Assembly (NCBI GenBank): GCA_036267355.1
Contig: DATAWG010000036.1
Span: 1 to 64,000, forward strand
DNA length: 64,000 bases
Direction: 5' to 3'
Source: Pirellulales bacterium
GTDB taxonomy: Bacteria; Planctomycetota; Planctomycetia; Pirellulales; DATAWG01
Below the pieces are notes generated by a model. It did not search any database, was not told the origin of the DNA, and saw only the letters and a list, made by a program, of their open reading frames with translations. Shown here piece after piece: positions 25,244 through 34,082 of the stretch (position 1 is the stretch's first letter; every line of letters starts with the position of its first letter). Position numbers and translations under genes: made by a program.

Positions 25244-26563
25244 CTATTCGACCGGCTTCACCGTCACCGCCGGTGGCTCGACGAAGTCGTCGGCCAATCG
25301 GGCGATCTGGTCGGGCTGCATTTCGCCGTCTTGAATCCAGAAGCGATAGGCCACGCGAAGCGGCTTGTCTTTCGTCATCGTGTAGACGAAATACGAACCG
25401 AAGCGGCCATAAGAGCGTTCGCTATATCGAGCGTCTTTCGGATTGCTCGGGCGGTCGATGAGGGCGGCCGTGTAGCGCTTTTCGCCGAGCACGAAGCACA
25501 TCCCCTTCCAGGGCAAATTCGTCGTTTTCGGATCGTTGCGGCCGCTCCAGTTGCGGTTTTCATCCAACTTGCCGACGCCGTCGGGCCGCACGAAATAGGT
25601 CTGCTTCGAGGTTTTCGCGGCAACTTCGTTCGGAGCGCGGAAATGAAAGCCCGCATGCTGCGGATCGCCGTCGAGCTTCACAGGGCCGTCGGCCGTCGTG
25701 AGCGTCGAAGCGAAATCGATCAGCGTTCCACCGGGAACGTTGTACACCGTCATCTCCCGGCGCTCGTGGGCGAACACTTCTTTCTTCTCGCCATGCCAAT
25801 CGATGGCCAGCAGTTGCCGGCCGAGAACGGGGCCGGCCTCGGTGTCCAAAAACCCTTCATGCGATTCATAACTGTCGCCAAGGCATTGCCACGTGTCGGC
25901 ATGCTTCAGGTCGTCCGGTTCGCCGTAGGTGATCCGATTGAAACCGTAGAACAGGCCGCGATGGTGCGTGTCCTGTCCGCCCGGACCCTTGGTGAGCAGA
26001 ATCTTTCCCGTGGAATCGAAAACGTGGTGATAGGGTTTGTACGTTCGCTGATGGCTCGCCTTCGTCGAATCGTCGAGGGCGTGATACATGTACTGCATCA
26101 CGGGCCGGCCAGCGAGCGTGAGCAGCATGTGAGCGCCGGGCGTGTCTTTCCAATGAAAACCTTGGTCTGAAGGCATCAGGCCGGCCGTGAATGGGGTCGC
26201 ACCGGCGGGAAAGATCTCGGCAACGAAGCGGGCCGATGCGCCGGCTTTGAGTTGCGGCAGAATGAAATCCAGTTCCCGCTGCGTGGCCCCGTGTGCCGCG
26301 GCGTGTTCCGAAGCGTTCAACCGTGGCGGGCCAAGCTGCGCTGGGATCTCTTTCTGATCGCTACCGACGAGTTTTACGACCGTCGACGTTTGGAATTCGG
26401 CCGGAACCGCAAGCAAGACCGCCACCGGGGTGTCCGTCCGGTCATGTTTGCCGGCCTCGACCGTCAGATCGAATTTCGCACTGCGCGGCGAGTCGGCCAT
26501 CGCATGGCGAGCGATTGCCAGCACAAAAATTGCCGCGGCGGCGAAACAAATAATCCGCTTCAT
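25244..26563 (-). CDS. Exported DUF6807 (PmoA-like) protein
   Basis: A 439-residue protein with signal peptide (IICFAAAAIFVLAIARHAMAD). The signature block LTKGPGGQDTHHRGLFYGF plus YKPYHHVFDSTGK, HERREMTVYN and AGFHFRAPNEVA are typical of DUF6807, sometimes annotated as methane oxygenase PmoA-like because of a distant resemblance; the name is misleading. In planctomycetes and Bacteroidetes these are exported proteins found with sugar-degradation genes. The clustered His residues could bind metal or a glycan, which is inference. It is a single gene, convergent with purN. Confidence 0.85.
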   Translation of the reverse strand: MKRIICFAAAAIFVLAIARHAMADSPRSAKFDLTVEAGKHDRTDTPVAVLLAVPAEFQTSTVVKLVGSDQKEIPAQLGPPRLNASEHAAAHGATQRELDFILPQLKAGASARFVAEIFPAGATPFTAGLMPSDQGFHWKDTPGAHMLLTLAGRPVMQYMYHALDDSTKASHQRTYKPYHHVFDSTGKILLTKGPGGQDTHHRGLFYGFNRITYGEPDDLKHADTWQCLGDSYESHEGFLDTEAGPVLGRQLLAIDWHGEKKEVFAHERREMTVYNVPGGTLIDFASTLTTADGPVKLDGDPQHAGFHFRAPNEVAAKTSKQTYFVRPDGVGKLDENRNWSGRNDPKTTNLPWKGMCFVLGEKRYTAALIDRPSNPKDARYSERSYGRFGSYFVYTMTKDKPLRVAYRFWIQDGEMQPDQIARLADDFVEPPAVTVKPVE

Positions 26564-26599
26564 CGAAGTCGATCCGGTTTGATGTTAAATCGGCGGAAA

Positions 26600-27319
26600 T
26601 TAGCGGCGATTCAATTGCATCAGCAATTGCAGCACATACCAGAACAGCAGCGCGACGGCGGCAAACAGCGCCAGCGAGGCCGCGACGTGCTGCCCGATGC
26701 GGTAGTGGTGCATCACGTTCGACGTGTCGTAGAGAATGTAGCCGCAGGCAAACGCGATCATCGCCACGGTGAACGGGATTCCGATATTATGGCCGCTCAG
26801 GCACGCCCAGCCGATAATCACCATGGCCGCGATTCCGCCGATCATCAAAATGCCGCGCAGATAAGAAAAATCGTGGCCCGAGATAAACACGATTGCCGTC
26901 AATGCTCCGACCAAGAGCGCGGTGATCCAGCCGGCCGTGAAAATCAGGTTCGGCGAATAATGCTCGGCCACCATCAACAGCGGCAGGAATATAACCGCTT
27001 CGCCGACGACATATAGCACCAGCCCCGCGTATTGCCTCGGCACGGAGGTGCTCGATTGGGCCCAACTGTTGGCGACGTAGCTGATGCCCATGAACGCTCC
27101 GAGCACGATCAGCCAACTGTACCGGCTGGAAAACATCAGTTGCACGAGGTCGGGAGCAAACGGTGCCCGGATCAGAATCGCTTCCAGGCCGATGAATGCA
27201 GCCACGGCCCCGGCGAGATGCAAGTAGGTCTTGCGGATGAAATCGGCGCGCTCGTCGGCGGCCGCCTGCCAGGCAAGCGTTCCCCACGGCGAACGATACG
27301 GATTGTCGGCGGAACTCAT
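26600..27319 (-). CDS. Bax inhibitor-1 / YccA family membrane protein
   Basis: A 239-residue polytopic inner-membrane protein. After a cytoplasmic N-terminus come about seven hydrophobic helices (for example LAGAVAAFIGLEAIL, WLIVLGAFMGISYV, GLVLYVVGEAVIFLPLLM, ITALLVGALTAIVFIS, ILMIGGIAAMVIIGWACL, TVAMIAFACGYILYDT, ASLALFAAVALLFWYVLQLL). The YILYDTSNVMHHY motif with its Asp is the family signature; in homologues the paired aspartates act as a pH-dependent calcium-leak switch. The physiological role in bacteria is mostly unclear. Length and start are normal. Confidence 0.9.
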   Translation of the reverse strand: MSSADNPYRSPWGTLAWQAAADERADFIRKTYLHLAGAVAAFIGLEAILIRAPFAPDLVQLMFSSRYSWLIVLGAFMGISYVANSWAQSSTSVPRQYAGLVLYVVGEAVIFLPLLMVAEHYSPNLIFTAGWITALLVGALTAIVFISGHDFSYLRGILMIGGIAAMVIIGWACLSGHNIGIPFTVAMIAFACGYILYDTSNVMHHYRIGQHVAASLALFAAVALLFWYVLQLLMQLNRR

Positions 27320-27512
27320 GGCGAAAACCTTTCGAATAGAGCGGATGGCAAAGAGTTTGTTTGGCGACGTTATTGTTACTGGGCAAAATCGCGATAAACG
27401 GCCGATTGCTACAGCATTTAGCGTAGGAAGGCACCGCTAGTGCGTCAACCATTTGCGGATGGATCAAGTGTACCATATGGGGGCGAGGTGCGGCGGCTGT
27501 CGCCTTTTGCGG

Positions 27513-27575
27513 GACTGTCCCCTTTTGCGGAGTCGGGGACTGTCCCCCTCTGCCTCGGAGCAAAAGGGGACCGTC
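27513..27575. repeat. GACTGTCCCCTTTTGC inverted-repeat element
   Basis: 16-bp arms (27513-27528 and 27560-27575, one mismatch) with a partly repeated interior (GGACTGTCCCC again at 27537-27547). The theme is related to the parA and 77-bp elements (GGGGAC- or GGGGTC-flanked arms next to A/T tracts). It lies upstream of the SprT-like gene. Confidence 0.7.
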
Positions 27576-27721
27576 CCCTCTGCCTCCCCCCTCTCCCTTC
27601 CGTGCCCCGGAGCCACGAGCCACCAAACGCCAGGGGGTTTGACATTGCCGCGCCGATTCGCAATCCTCTGCGGTTTCGGGAGATTCACCGGCCGGTCTGG
27701 CCAGCCGTGGCCTGCAAGGAG

Positions 27722-28171
27722 ATGCAAACGGTGCGACGGAGCGAAGTGGAAGCGTTGGCAATCGGCCTCATGCGGCAGCACGGCCTCGAACGTTGGCAGT
27801 TCGCCTTCAATCGCCGCAAGCGCAGCCTCGGGCTATGTCGCTATACCTTGCGGCGGATCGAACTGTCGAGCCATTTCGCGCTCGCTCACGACGAAGTGGA
27901 AGTGCGCGACGTGATCCTGCACGAAATCGCGCATGCCTTGGCGGGCCATGCCGCCGCCCATGGCCCACGGTGGAAATCGATTTGCCAGACCATCGGAGCC
28001 CGGCCCGAGCGCTGCAGCGTTGCTCGCATGCCGCCGGGCCGCTGGCGAGCGACGTGTCCGGCGTGCAGCGACGAATTCAGTCGCTTCCGCCGCCCCATGC
28101 GAAATCGAGTCTACTCCTGCCCCAAGTGCGGCCCGGCAAACGGCAAGCTGTCGTTTCGAACAAATCCGTAG
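27722..28171 (+). CDS. SprT-like zinc metalloprotease-fold protein
   Basis: A 149-residue protein. The zincin motif HEIAHALAGH (His, Glu, His) is followed by a C-terminal zinc ribbon (CPAC with CPKC about 20 residues later), as in SprT and the SPRTN protease core. The expected third metal ligand, a downstream His, is probably HGPRWKS. The family is poorly characterised in bacteria; eukaryotic relatives cut DNA-protein crosslinks. I start at the ATG at 27722 (MQTVRRSEVEALA), since the open frame upstream to 27440 runs through repeats. Confidence 0.85.
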   Translation: MQTVRRSEVEALAIGLMRQHGLERWQFAFNRRKRSLGLCRYTLRRIELSSHFALAHDEVEVRDVILHEIAHALAGHAAAHGPRWKSICQTIGARPERCSVARMPPGRWRATCPACSDEFSRFRRPMRNRVYSCPKCGPANGKLSFRTNP

Positions 28172-28276
28172 GTCAGGCTTTCCGGCCTGACCTCGGCCCC
28201 GCCGTCATTGCGGCTGCCTCGGCCATCCAGGTATGCTCGATGAGTTCCGAGATCGATCCGCGCCGCCGAGCCATGC

Positions 28277-29044
28277 ATGATGGAAAAAAGCGACGAGAAA
28301 AGAGTAGCCATCGTCACCGGCGGCGGGCGGAAGCGGCTCGGCTCGTTTGTCGTCGATGCGCTCGCCGAACGGGGCTATTCACTCACCGTGCACTATTTAA
28401 GTGCCGCGACTGAGACGGAAGCGGCCGTCGCGGCAATGAATGCCAGTGGCAAGACGGCAATTGCCGTGCGGGCCGACCTTAGCGACGAACAGGCCGTCGC
28501 CGGGCTCGTCGAGCAAACACTCGATCGGTTCGGCCGCGTCGATGCGCTCGTGAATTGTGCGGCCATCTGGGAGCGGAAGCCGCTCGAACAGACGACCGCA
28601 GCCGACGTTCGCCGGCATTTCGAAATCAACGCGCTGGGTACGTTTCTCTGCTGCCAGCATGTCGGTTTGGCGATGGTTCGACAGGACGAGGGGGGCTCGA
28701 TCGTTACATTTGGCGATTGGGCCGAAGCGCGACCTTATCGCAATTACTCAGCCTACTTTGCGTCAAAAGGAGCGATCGTCGGCATCACGCGGTCGCTGGC
28801 GGTCGAGCTGGCGTCGCGTAATCCGCGCGTGCGGGTGAATTGTATCCTGCCCGGGCCGGTGCTTCTCCCCGCCGACTTGCCCGAGGCCGACCGACGGCGG
28901 GCGATCTACGGAACGCTTGTGAAGCGGGAAGGCCGGCCGGCAAACATCGTGCAGGCCGTGCTGCATTTTATCGACAACGACTTCGTGACCGGCGCATGCC
29001 TGCCGGTCGACGGCGGCCGCACCTTATTTTCCGACGACGAATGA
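28277..29044 (+). CDS. Short-chain dehydrogenase/reductase
   Basis: A 255-residue Rossmann enzyme using NAD(P)H. The cofactor loop reads TGGGRKRLG, NCAAIW replaces the NNAG strand, catalytic Tyr and Lys are in YFASK, and NCILPGPV follows. The basic cofactor loop and the overall pattern resemble pteridine reductase/FolM-type SDRs (NADPH-preferring), so dihydromonapterin or dihydrofolate reduction is possible but unproven; a 3-oxoacyl-ACP reductase role is an alternative. Its TGA overlaps the next gene's ATG, so the two are translationally coupled. Confidence 0.85.
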   Translation: MMEKSDEKRVAIVTGGGRKRLGSFVVDALAERGYSLTVHYLSAATETEAAVAAMNASGKTAIAVRADLSDEQAVAGLVEQTLDRFGRVDALVNCAAIWERKPLEQTTAADVRRHFEINALGTFLCCQHVGLAMVRQDEGGSIVTFGDWAEARPYRNYSAYFASKGAIVGITRSLAVELASRNPRVRVNCILPGPVLLPADLPEADRRRAIYGTLVKREGRPANIVQAVLHFIDNDFVTGACLPVDGGRTLFSDDE

Positions 29045-29751
29045 TCGCCCTCATGCATCCCGCGCTGGCAGCCTTGCAGCAGCGATTCCCGCTCGCCACG
29101 AGCCGCGTACAGATCGCCGATTGGCAGTTTGAATTATCGCGGCCGGCCAATCCCGACGACCTGATTTCCGAGCCTGATTTCGATCGCGACGGACGATTGC
29201 CCTATTGGGCGGAGCTTTGGCCGAGCGCGACGGCGATGGCCGAACGAATTGCCGCTGAAAAGGGACGCGGCCGCCGGCTGTTGGAGCTTGGTTGCGGGCT
29301 GGGCCTGGTAACGCTGGCGGCAATTCGGGCTGGGTTTGAGGTCGTGGCCACGGATTATTACGACGAGGCGCTGGCGTTTACCGAAGCGAATGCGCTTCGC
29401 AACGGACTCGCAACGCCGGCGACACGGCTAGTGGATTGGCGGCGATTTCCCGCCGGCCTGGGCCGGTTCGATTTGGTCGTCGCATCGGATGTGTTGTTCG
29501 AGAAGCCGAATATCCCGTTGGTGGTGGCGGCATTCCTGCGGTCGATTCTTCCCGGTGGAGAAGGCTGGCTCACCGATCCGGGGCGTCCGCCCGCGGCAGC
29601 CTTTGCGGCCGAATGCAATTCTCAGGGGTTGCGAATCGTTGCGAAGCGCCAACTCCCAGTGGTGAAGCCCGGCAATTCCGAAAGGCCCGCGGCGCGGCAG
29701 ATGATCGACTTCCACGAATTGGCGTTGCCGCAGTCATCCGCGGATGCTTAG
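29041..29751 (+). CDS. Class I SAM-dependent methyltransferase (METTL/FAM86-type)
   Basis: A 236-residue enzyme. SAM motif I is LLELGCGLGLVTLAA, motif II is VVATDYYDEAL, and the post-I strand FDLVVASDVLFE resembles the (D/E)xxY/F pattern of the Methyltransf_16 group, which methylates protein lysines. The N-terminal PYWAELWPSATAMAERI is also typical of that group (ETFB- or eEF-lysine methyltransferase-like). The protein substrate is unknown. The start is the ATG overlapping the SDR stop by 4 bp; the frame is open further upstream as a shadow of the SDR gene. Confidence 0.8.
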   Translation: MIALMHPALAALQQRFPLATSRVQIADWQFELSRPANPDDLISEPDFDRDGRLPYWAELWPSATAMAERIAAEKGRGRRLLELGCGLGLVTLAAIRAGFEVVATDYYDEALAFTEANALRNGLATPATRLVDWRRFPAGLGRFDLVVASDVLFEKPNIPLVVAAFLRSILPGGEGWLTDPGRPPAAAFAAECNSQGLRIVAKRQLPVVKPGNSERPAARQMIDFHELALPQSSADA

Positions 29752-30058
29752 CAAGAATTTTGCAAGCGCACAGGCATAACGCACTCCTGAGATATTCGCG
29801 AATCAAACTGCGTCCAGCACGCAAGAAACAATAGCTTCGTCAACGTAGCAGGCACACTCCGTGTGCCGTCTGCGCTCCGCGGTGCGTTGCGCATAGAGCA
29901 GCGGCATACGGAGTGAATGCGATTCTTTTCAGGTTTTGACAAGCCGCAGGCGCCGACGGTGAAAAACGATCTCGTAAATTCGCTCAGGGTCGACTCCGAA
30001 GCGGTTGCATGACAAAAAGGTCGTTTCAAAAAAATGGACGAAATCGAAAAATCACAGC

Positions 30059-30125
30059 CACTCCGTGTGCCGTCTGCGCTCCGCGGTGCGTTGCGCGTAG
30101 AGCAGGGCAGACGGCACACGGAGTG
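30059..30125. repeat. Perfect 19-bp inverted repeat
   Basis: CACTCCGTGTGCCGTCTGC (30059-30077) and its exact reverse complement (30107-30125) with 29 bases between. Confidence 0.9.
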
Positions 30126-30271
30126 TGCCTGCTACGTTGGAAGGCGCAATTGCGGAACGCGATCGACCGTAAATCCGCAGCCCCGCTTCCGGGGAAACTA
30201 ACTTGGATCGCGTATAAAAGAAGCGGCGCGTTGGTGGGCAAAGCGATCGCGCCGAAACAATAGCTTCGTCA

Positions 30272-30304
30272 ACGTAGCAGGCACACGGAGTGTGCCTGCT
30301 ACGT
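30272..30304. repeat. Perfect 14-bp hairpin, same repeat family
   Basis: ACGTAGCAGGCACA, a 5-base loop (CGGAG), then TGTGCCTGCTACGT. It could fold as an RNA hairpin upstream of csbD, about 190 bases before its start. Confidence 0.85.
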
Positions 30305-30495
30305 CGGAAGGCGCAATTGCCGAACGGTCTCAGAAGCGATCGTTTGCCGCGCATACCGCGCGAATGACGCAGGCTTTTCGTCATTTTTTAGGGAAAAACG
30401 GGCTTGTCGCTGTGTGGCGCGCCTTTTGCTCCACTCCCATATCATCGTGAAATAATGAATCCCATCCACGAGATGATTGCAAAGGAGATTTTATC

Positions 30496-30678
30496 ATGTC
30501 AGGTAAAACCGATGAAATGAAGGGGCGTGTGAAAGAGGCCGCTGGCGCCATGACGGATGATGATCGCTTGCGGAAAGAAGGCAAAACCGATCAGGCGGTC
30601 GGCAAGACCAAGCAAGCCGTCGACAAGGTGGCCGACAAAACCAACGAAGCAATCGACAAGGCGACCAACCGCAAATAA
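30496..30678 (+). CDS. CsbD-family stress protein
   Basis: A 60-residue Lys/Asp/Ala-rich, highly charged helical protein (MSGKTDEMKGRVKEAAGAM, then VGKTKQAVDKVADKTNEAID). It matches the CsbD pattern of short proteins induced by general stress in many bacteria; the molecular function is unknown. AAGGAG lies 9-14 bases before the ATG. It is followed 67 bases later by the 40-residue membrane protein, probably one transcript. Confidence 0.93.
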   Translation: MSGKTDEMKGRVKEAAGAMTDDDRLRKEGKTDQAVGKTKQAVDKVADKTNEAIDKATNRK

Positions 30679-30745
30679 CGCGGCGCGCGGCTCAAGCTTT
30701 CACGCTGGACCGATCGCGAAACCGCAAACTTTCAGGAGATCAATC

Positions 30746-30868
30746 ATGCCATTCGTTGCAATTCTACCTGTCGCCGCCGCAGGCTACTCGCTGATTTATC
30801 TTCTGGGTGGCGGCGGATTGTTCGGAGCTTTTGTGATCTTCATCATCGCCAAGATGATGGGCCGATAG
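30746..30868 (+). CDS. 40-residue hydrophobic membrane peptide
   Basis: MPFVAILPVAAAGYSLIYLL, then a glycine run GGGGLFG, then AFVIFIIAKMMGR: two hydrophobic stretches split by glycines, with a basic C-terminal end. AGGAG lies 9 bases upstream, the clearest ribosome site in the area. It sits directly behind csbD and is probably co-expressed under stress. Too short for most gene callers. No function known; it could be a small envelope-stress or membrane-binding peptide. Confidence 0.7.
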   Translation: MPFVAILPVAAAGYSLIYLLGGGGLFGAFVIFIIAKMMGR

Positions 30869-30948
30869 GGGCAAATCCTCGCTTACACAAGACGGTAGCC
30901 GGATCGATCGCCTCGGCGCTGGGGCGATCGGCCGGCGGCCGTCATAAG

Positions 30949-32913
30949 CTAATTTTTCTCTTCGTCCTTCTTGGCGCCGGATCTTGCTGGATTGCTCTGC
31001 ACGTTTTCCGTTGTCTTTGAATCCGGCATTTTGGTTTCCCCGGCAGTTCCGGCGGCTTTCGCTGTAGCCTTTTTGGTCGCGGCAGTCTCTTGGAGCCAGC
31101 GGGCCCGGAGATGATTGCCGTGGCGCTGCGGCGAATCGTCGGCCGCATAAAGCTTGATCGCGTCGCCGAGGCGGCCGGCGGCTTCGTAGCTGCGGGCCAA
31201 ATTATAGCGAGCGCCGTCGTTCCAGGGCCCCCCGTGCGGCCAAACGTCGAGCGTCAGGTTTTTGAAATACTCTTCGGCCGTTTCGTATTCGTGCTCGTCG
31301 AAACTGATCAGGCCGAGCCAATAGGTTGCATCCTGCTTGCGGCGGAGCATGGCCGCGGCATAGCGTTGCACCGGCGGCCGTTGGTTCGGCTCGCGAAAAT
31401 CGTTGACGAGTTCTTGCACCCATTCGCCGATCTGATCGTCGCCGGGGCGGCATTCGATATAAAAGTGCTTCGCGCCCCGCTCGCCGCCATATTCGCCGCG
31501 GAATTGCAACAGCCGGCCGACCCATAGCGGAAAGAACACTTTCAACGGCCGCTTCGAACGCGCGGCCCGCCGTTGGTCTCGTTCCTCTTTCGTTTCCTTG
31601 TCGGGCCGCTTGGCTTCGTCGGCAGCCATTTCCGTATCGCCTTCTTTCATGGCTTCGTTGAAGGCTTCCTCTTGCGCGCCGGGATCCTGCACGCGCCGGT
31701 CGCCATGATATGCCGGCAGCAAGAACGGCGACTCCTCCATCACGAAAACATCCTTCACTCCCTGCGGCGCCTGCGCGTCGGCCGATCGCAGCGCGAGCAC
31801 TTCGTAGGGCCAAGTCCAAAGCTTCGGTTCCGACTTTAACCGCGATACCTTCTTGAGCCGGGCCGCCGTTTCCACCGGCGAACTGCTCAACACCAACCGT
31901 TCCGAGCCGGCCAATTGCATTTCGAGAATTTTCATCCGCCGGGCCAAATAGTCGGGCGAGGCTTCGATGAGCGCGACGGCTTGCTTCGCCTCCGCCGCTT
32001 TGACCGGATAATGGTGCGATTCGTCCAAGTCCAAGTGATCGAGCACCGCCGGTTTGTCGCAGGCCTCGGCGAGAGTGGCGATCCCTTTGCCGCCGGGCCC
32101 GGGAATCGGCAACCCCAAAGACGAATCGAAAAGATAGAGTTCTTCTCCGTCGCCATTCTTATGCAACAGGGCCGGCAGCCAAGGGCGGAATTGATCCGGA
32201 TGATCGGGATCCGGCACCGCCAGCAGCACGACGTCGAGCCCCTGCTGGCGAGCCAGCAGCGTGAAAATCCAGGAGCGTTGCAAGCCGGTGCCATAGCCGA
32301 GCATCAAAATATCGCCGACCGAATGGCGGCCGAGCACCAGCGGCGTGATGTCGACTTGCTTTTTCTCGGCGGCATGCGGCTGGGGCTCGACGAGTTGGAT
32401 ATTGCGCACCGTCCAATCGAACAGCTTCTCGGCCGTCGAAAGATCGTCGAGCTTGTCGCCGCGGTTGGCATTCGAGATATCGCGGAGCCACGTGGCCTCC
32501 TTCAAGAAATCGCCGTCCATCTCATGGTTGAACAAGTCGTCGGGCAATTGGGCCACCCACGGGCTATCGGCATAGCGCTTCGGCAGCGTGGTGTCCATGA
32601 AGGGATCGGGCTTCCAATCCACGTTGAACTTTTGCAAATGCACCCACTGATTCAGACGATCGACCACCTGATCGAGGGCAACCTGCTGGTCGAACTCCTC
32701 GAGATTGCCGAGGATGTGGATCGCGTTGCGCAACACCGGTTCGCGAAATTCGGCCGAGTTCACCATGCCGGAGGCTGGCGCATTGGCATCGGTCGCCGAA
32801 TCGACCGTCGCTTTGACCGCGATCAGCTTTAAAACGGCAATCGAGACGATCACCAATCCGACGATTCCGATGGCGTAAAAGAGACGCCGAATGGGTAAAG
32901 TAGACGTTGTCAC
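30949..32913 (-). CDS. Large membrane-anchored protein with transglutaminase-like and TPR-like regions
   Basis: A 654-residue protein, GTG start with GAGGAG 10 bases upstream. One transmembrane helix at about 11-30 (FYAIGIVGLVIVSIAVL), so the rest is periplasmic. Residues about 160-280 resemble a transglutaminase core (AEKLFDWTVRNIQL, then ILMLGYGTGLQRSWIFTLLARQQGLDVVLLAV), where the usual catalytic Cys appears replaced (YGTGLQRS), so it may be inactive. The C-terminal 200 residues look like tetratricopeptide helices (YNLARSYEAAGRLGDAIKLY), ending in a Lys/Thr/Ala-rich tail. I know it only as a planctomycete-type conserved protein. It lies 25 bases after kdsA in the same direction. Confidence 0.75.
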   Translation of the reverse strand: MTTSTLPIRRLFYAIGIVGLVIVSIAVLKLIAVKATVDSATDANAPASGMVNSAEFREPVLRNAIHILGNLEEFDQQVALDQVVDRLNQWVHLQKFNVDWKPDPFMDTTLPKRYADSPWVAQLPDDLFNHEMDGDFLKEATWLRDISNANRGDKLDDLSTAEKLFDWTVRNIQLVEPQPHAAEKKQVDITPLVLGRHSVGDILMLGYGTGLQRSWIFTLLARQQGLDVVLLAVPDPDHPDQFRPWLPALLHKNGDGEELYLFDSSLGLPIPGPGGKGIATLAEACDKPAVLDHLDLDESHHYPVKAAEAKQAVALIEASPDYLARRMKILEMQLAGSERLVLSSSPVETAARLKKVSRLKSEPKLWTWPYEVLALRSADAQAPQGVKDVFVMEESPFLLPAYHGDRRVQDPGAQEEAFNEAMKEGDTEMAADEAKRPDKETKEERDQRRAARSKRPLKVFFPLWVGRLLQFRGEYGGERGAKHFYIECRPGDDQIGEWVQELVNDFREPNQRPPVQRYAAAMLRRKQDATYWLGLISFDEHEYETAEEYFKNLTLDVWPHGGPWNDGARYNLARSYEAAGRLGDAIKLYAADDSPQRHGNHLRARWLQETAATKKATAKAAGTAGETKMPDSKTTENVQSNPARSGAKKDEEKN

Positions 32914-32938
32914 GAAAATAACTCCTCGTGGCTCAAGC

Positions 32939-33772
32939 CTATAGCGTTCCGGCTGAAGCAGCCGCCCGAACGCGCAGCACGTTTTCCAGAAACTGCTCGA
33001 AGCGATCGAGCGGAATCATATTCGGCCCGTCGCTCGGCGAGCGATCGGGATCGGGATGAGTTTCACAAAACAGGCCGTCGATGCCGATAGCGGCCGCGGC
33101 TCGGGCGAGCGGTTCGATCATCGCCCGATTGCCGCCGGTGGCATTGCCAAGCCCGCCCGGCTCTTGCACGCTATGCGTGGCGTCGAACACCACGGGCACG
33201 CCGAGGGCTTGCATCTGCGGGATGGCCCGCATGTCGTTTACCAGTCGGCCGTAGCCGAAAAACGTTCCCCGTTCGCAAAGCAACACATTCTCACAGCCGG
33301 CAGAAGCCAGTTTGTCGACAACGTGCCGCATGTCGCCAGGCGCCAGAAACTGGGCCTTCTTCACATGCACGGCCCGGCCGGTGCGCGCCGCGGCGACGAG
33401 CAGATCGGTTTGCCGGCACAAAAAGGCCGGGATTTGCAACAGGTCGCAAACTTCCGCCACCGGGGCCGCTTGATACGATTCGTGAATGTCGGTGACGACC
33501 GGCAAGCCGGTTTCCTCTTTCACATGCCGCAGAACGGCCAGGCCCGGCTCCAGCCCCTGACCGCGAAACGAGGCCGTGCTCGTGCGGTTGGCCTTGTCGA
33601 ACGAGGCCTTGAACACAAGCCGCACAGGCTTGCCGGCAGTGATTTCTTTCAGCCGCCGCGCGATCGAAAGCGTCAGCGATTCGCTTTCGATCACACACGG
33701 ACCGGCGATCAGCAACAGCGGTTCGCCGCGGCCGCATCGATAAGGGCCGATCGTAGCAGGATTGTTGGGCAA
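32939..33772 (-). CDS. kdsA: 3-deoxy-8-phosphooctulonate (KDO-8-P) synthase
   Basis: A 277-residue enzyme condensing PEP with arabinose-5-phosphate for KDO, the core sugar of [62 protein letters not shown] and [12 protein letters not shown] are all present; the CERG loop and the metal-dependent or independent choice cannot be settled by eye. It indicates an LPS-type outer membrane. The annotated start is TTG with no ribosome site: the leader is a G-rich repeat (33780 onward), so the true start is uncertain. Confidence 0.93.
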   Translation of the reverse strand: MPNNPATIGPYRCGRGEPLLLIAGPCVIESESLTLSIARRLKEITAGKPVRLVFKASFDKANRTSTASFRGQGLEPGLAVLRHVKEETGLPVVTDIHESYQAAPVAEVCDLLQIPAFLCRQTDLLVAAARTGRAVHVKKAQFLAPGDMRHVVDKLASAGCENVLLCERGTFFGYGRLVNDMRAIPQMQALGVPVVFDATHSVQEPGGLGNATGGNRAMIEPLARAAAAIGIDGLFCETHPDPDRSPSDGPNMIPLDRFEQFLENVLRVRAAASAGTL

Positions 33773-33835
33773 GGGGAGGAAGGGTGAGGGTGAGGGGTCA
33801 GGAAAGCATACTAGCCCGAAGCGTTAGCGAGGACG

Positions 33836-33932
33836 GAAAGGGTAAGGTTGAGGGTAAGGTTGAGGGTAAGGTTGAGGGTGAGGTTGAGGTTGAGGTTGAG
33901 GGTGAGGGTGAGGGTGGGGGTGAGGGTGAGGG
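33836..33932. repeat. Tandem GGGTAAGGTTGA / GGTTGA hexamer array with duplicated flanks
   Basis: Three or more 12-bp units GGGTAAGGTTGA pass into 6-bp GGTTGA and GGGTGA units. The array is flanked by two near-identical segments of about 44 bp (GGTCAGGAAAGCATACTAGC plus CCGAAGCGTTAGCGAGG) at 33796 and 33932. The gap 33773-34082 holds nothing else I can support. The regular GGG runs on the plus strand could form a G-quadruplex. Confidence 0.8.
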
Positions 33933-34082
33933 GTCAGGAAAGCATACTAGCCCGAAGCGTTAGCGAGGGACGAACCGCCATGGTGCGCTGCATCGCTGGC
34001 GCTTCGGGCTAGTATCGCTCCCTTGCTAGCGCGTCGGGCTCGTGTCATTGCCTCGCCGGCGCTTCGGCGTTGTGCGCTGTTG

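Larger units (their letters stand above)
29825..30310. repeat. Repeat-rich gap with duplicated segments
   Basis: The gap 29752-30495 holds no gene I can support. Segments of about 33 bp (GAAACAATAGCTTCGTCAAC plus GTAGCAGGCACAC) occur at 29825 and 30254, and GGAAGGCGCAATTGC occurs at 30139 and 30307. The area is an expanded patch of the CACTCCGTGTGCCGTC family. Confidence 0.65.
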
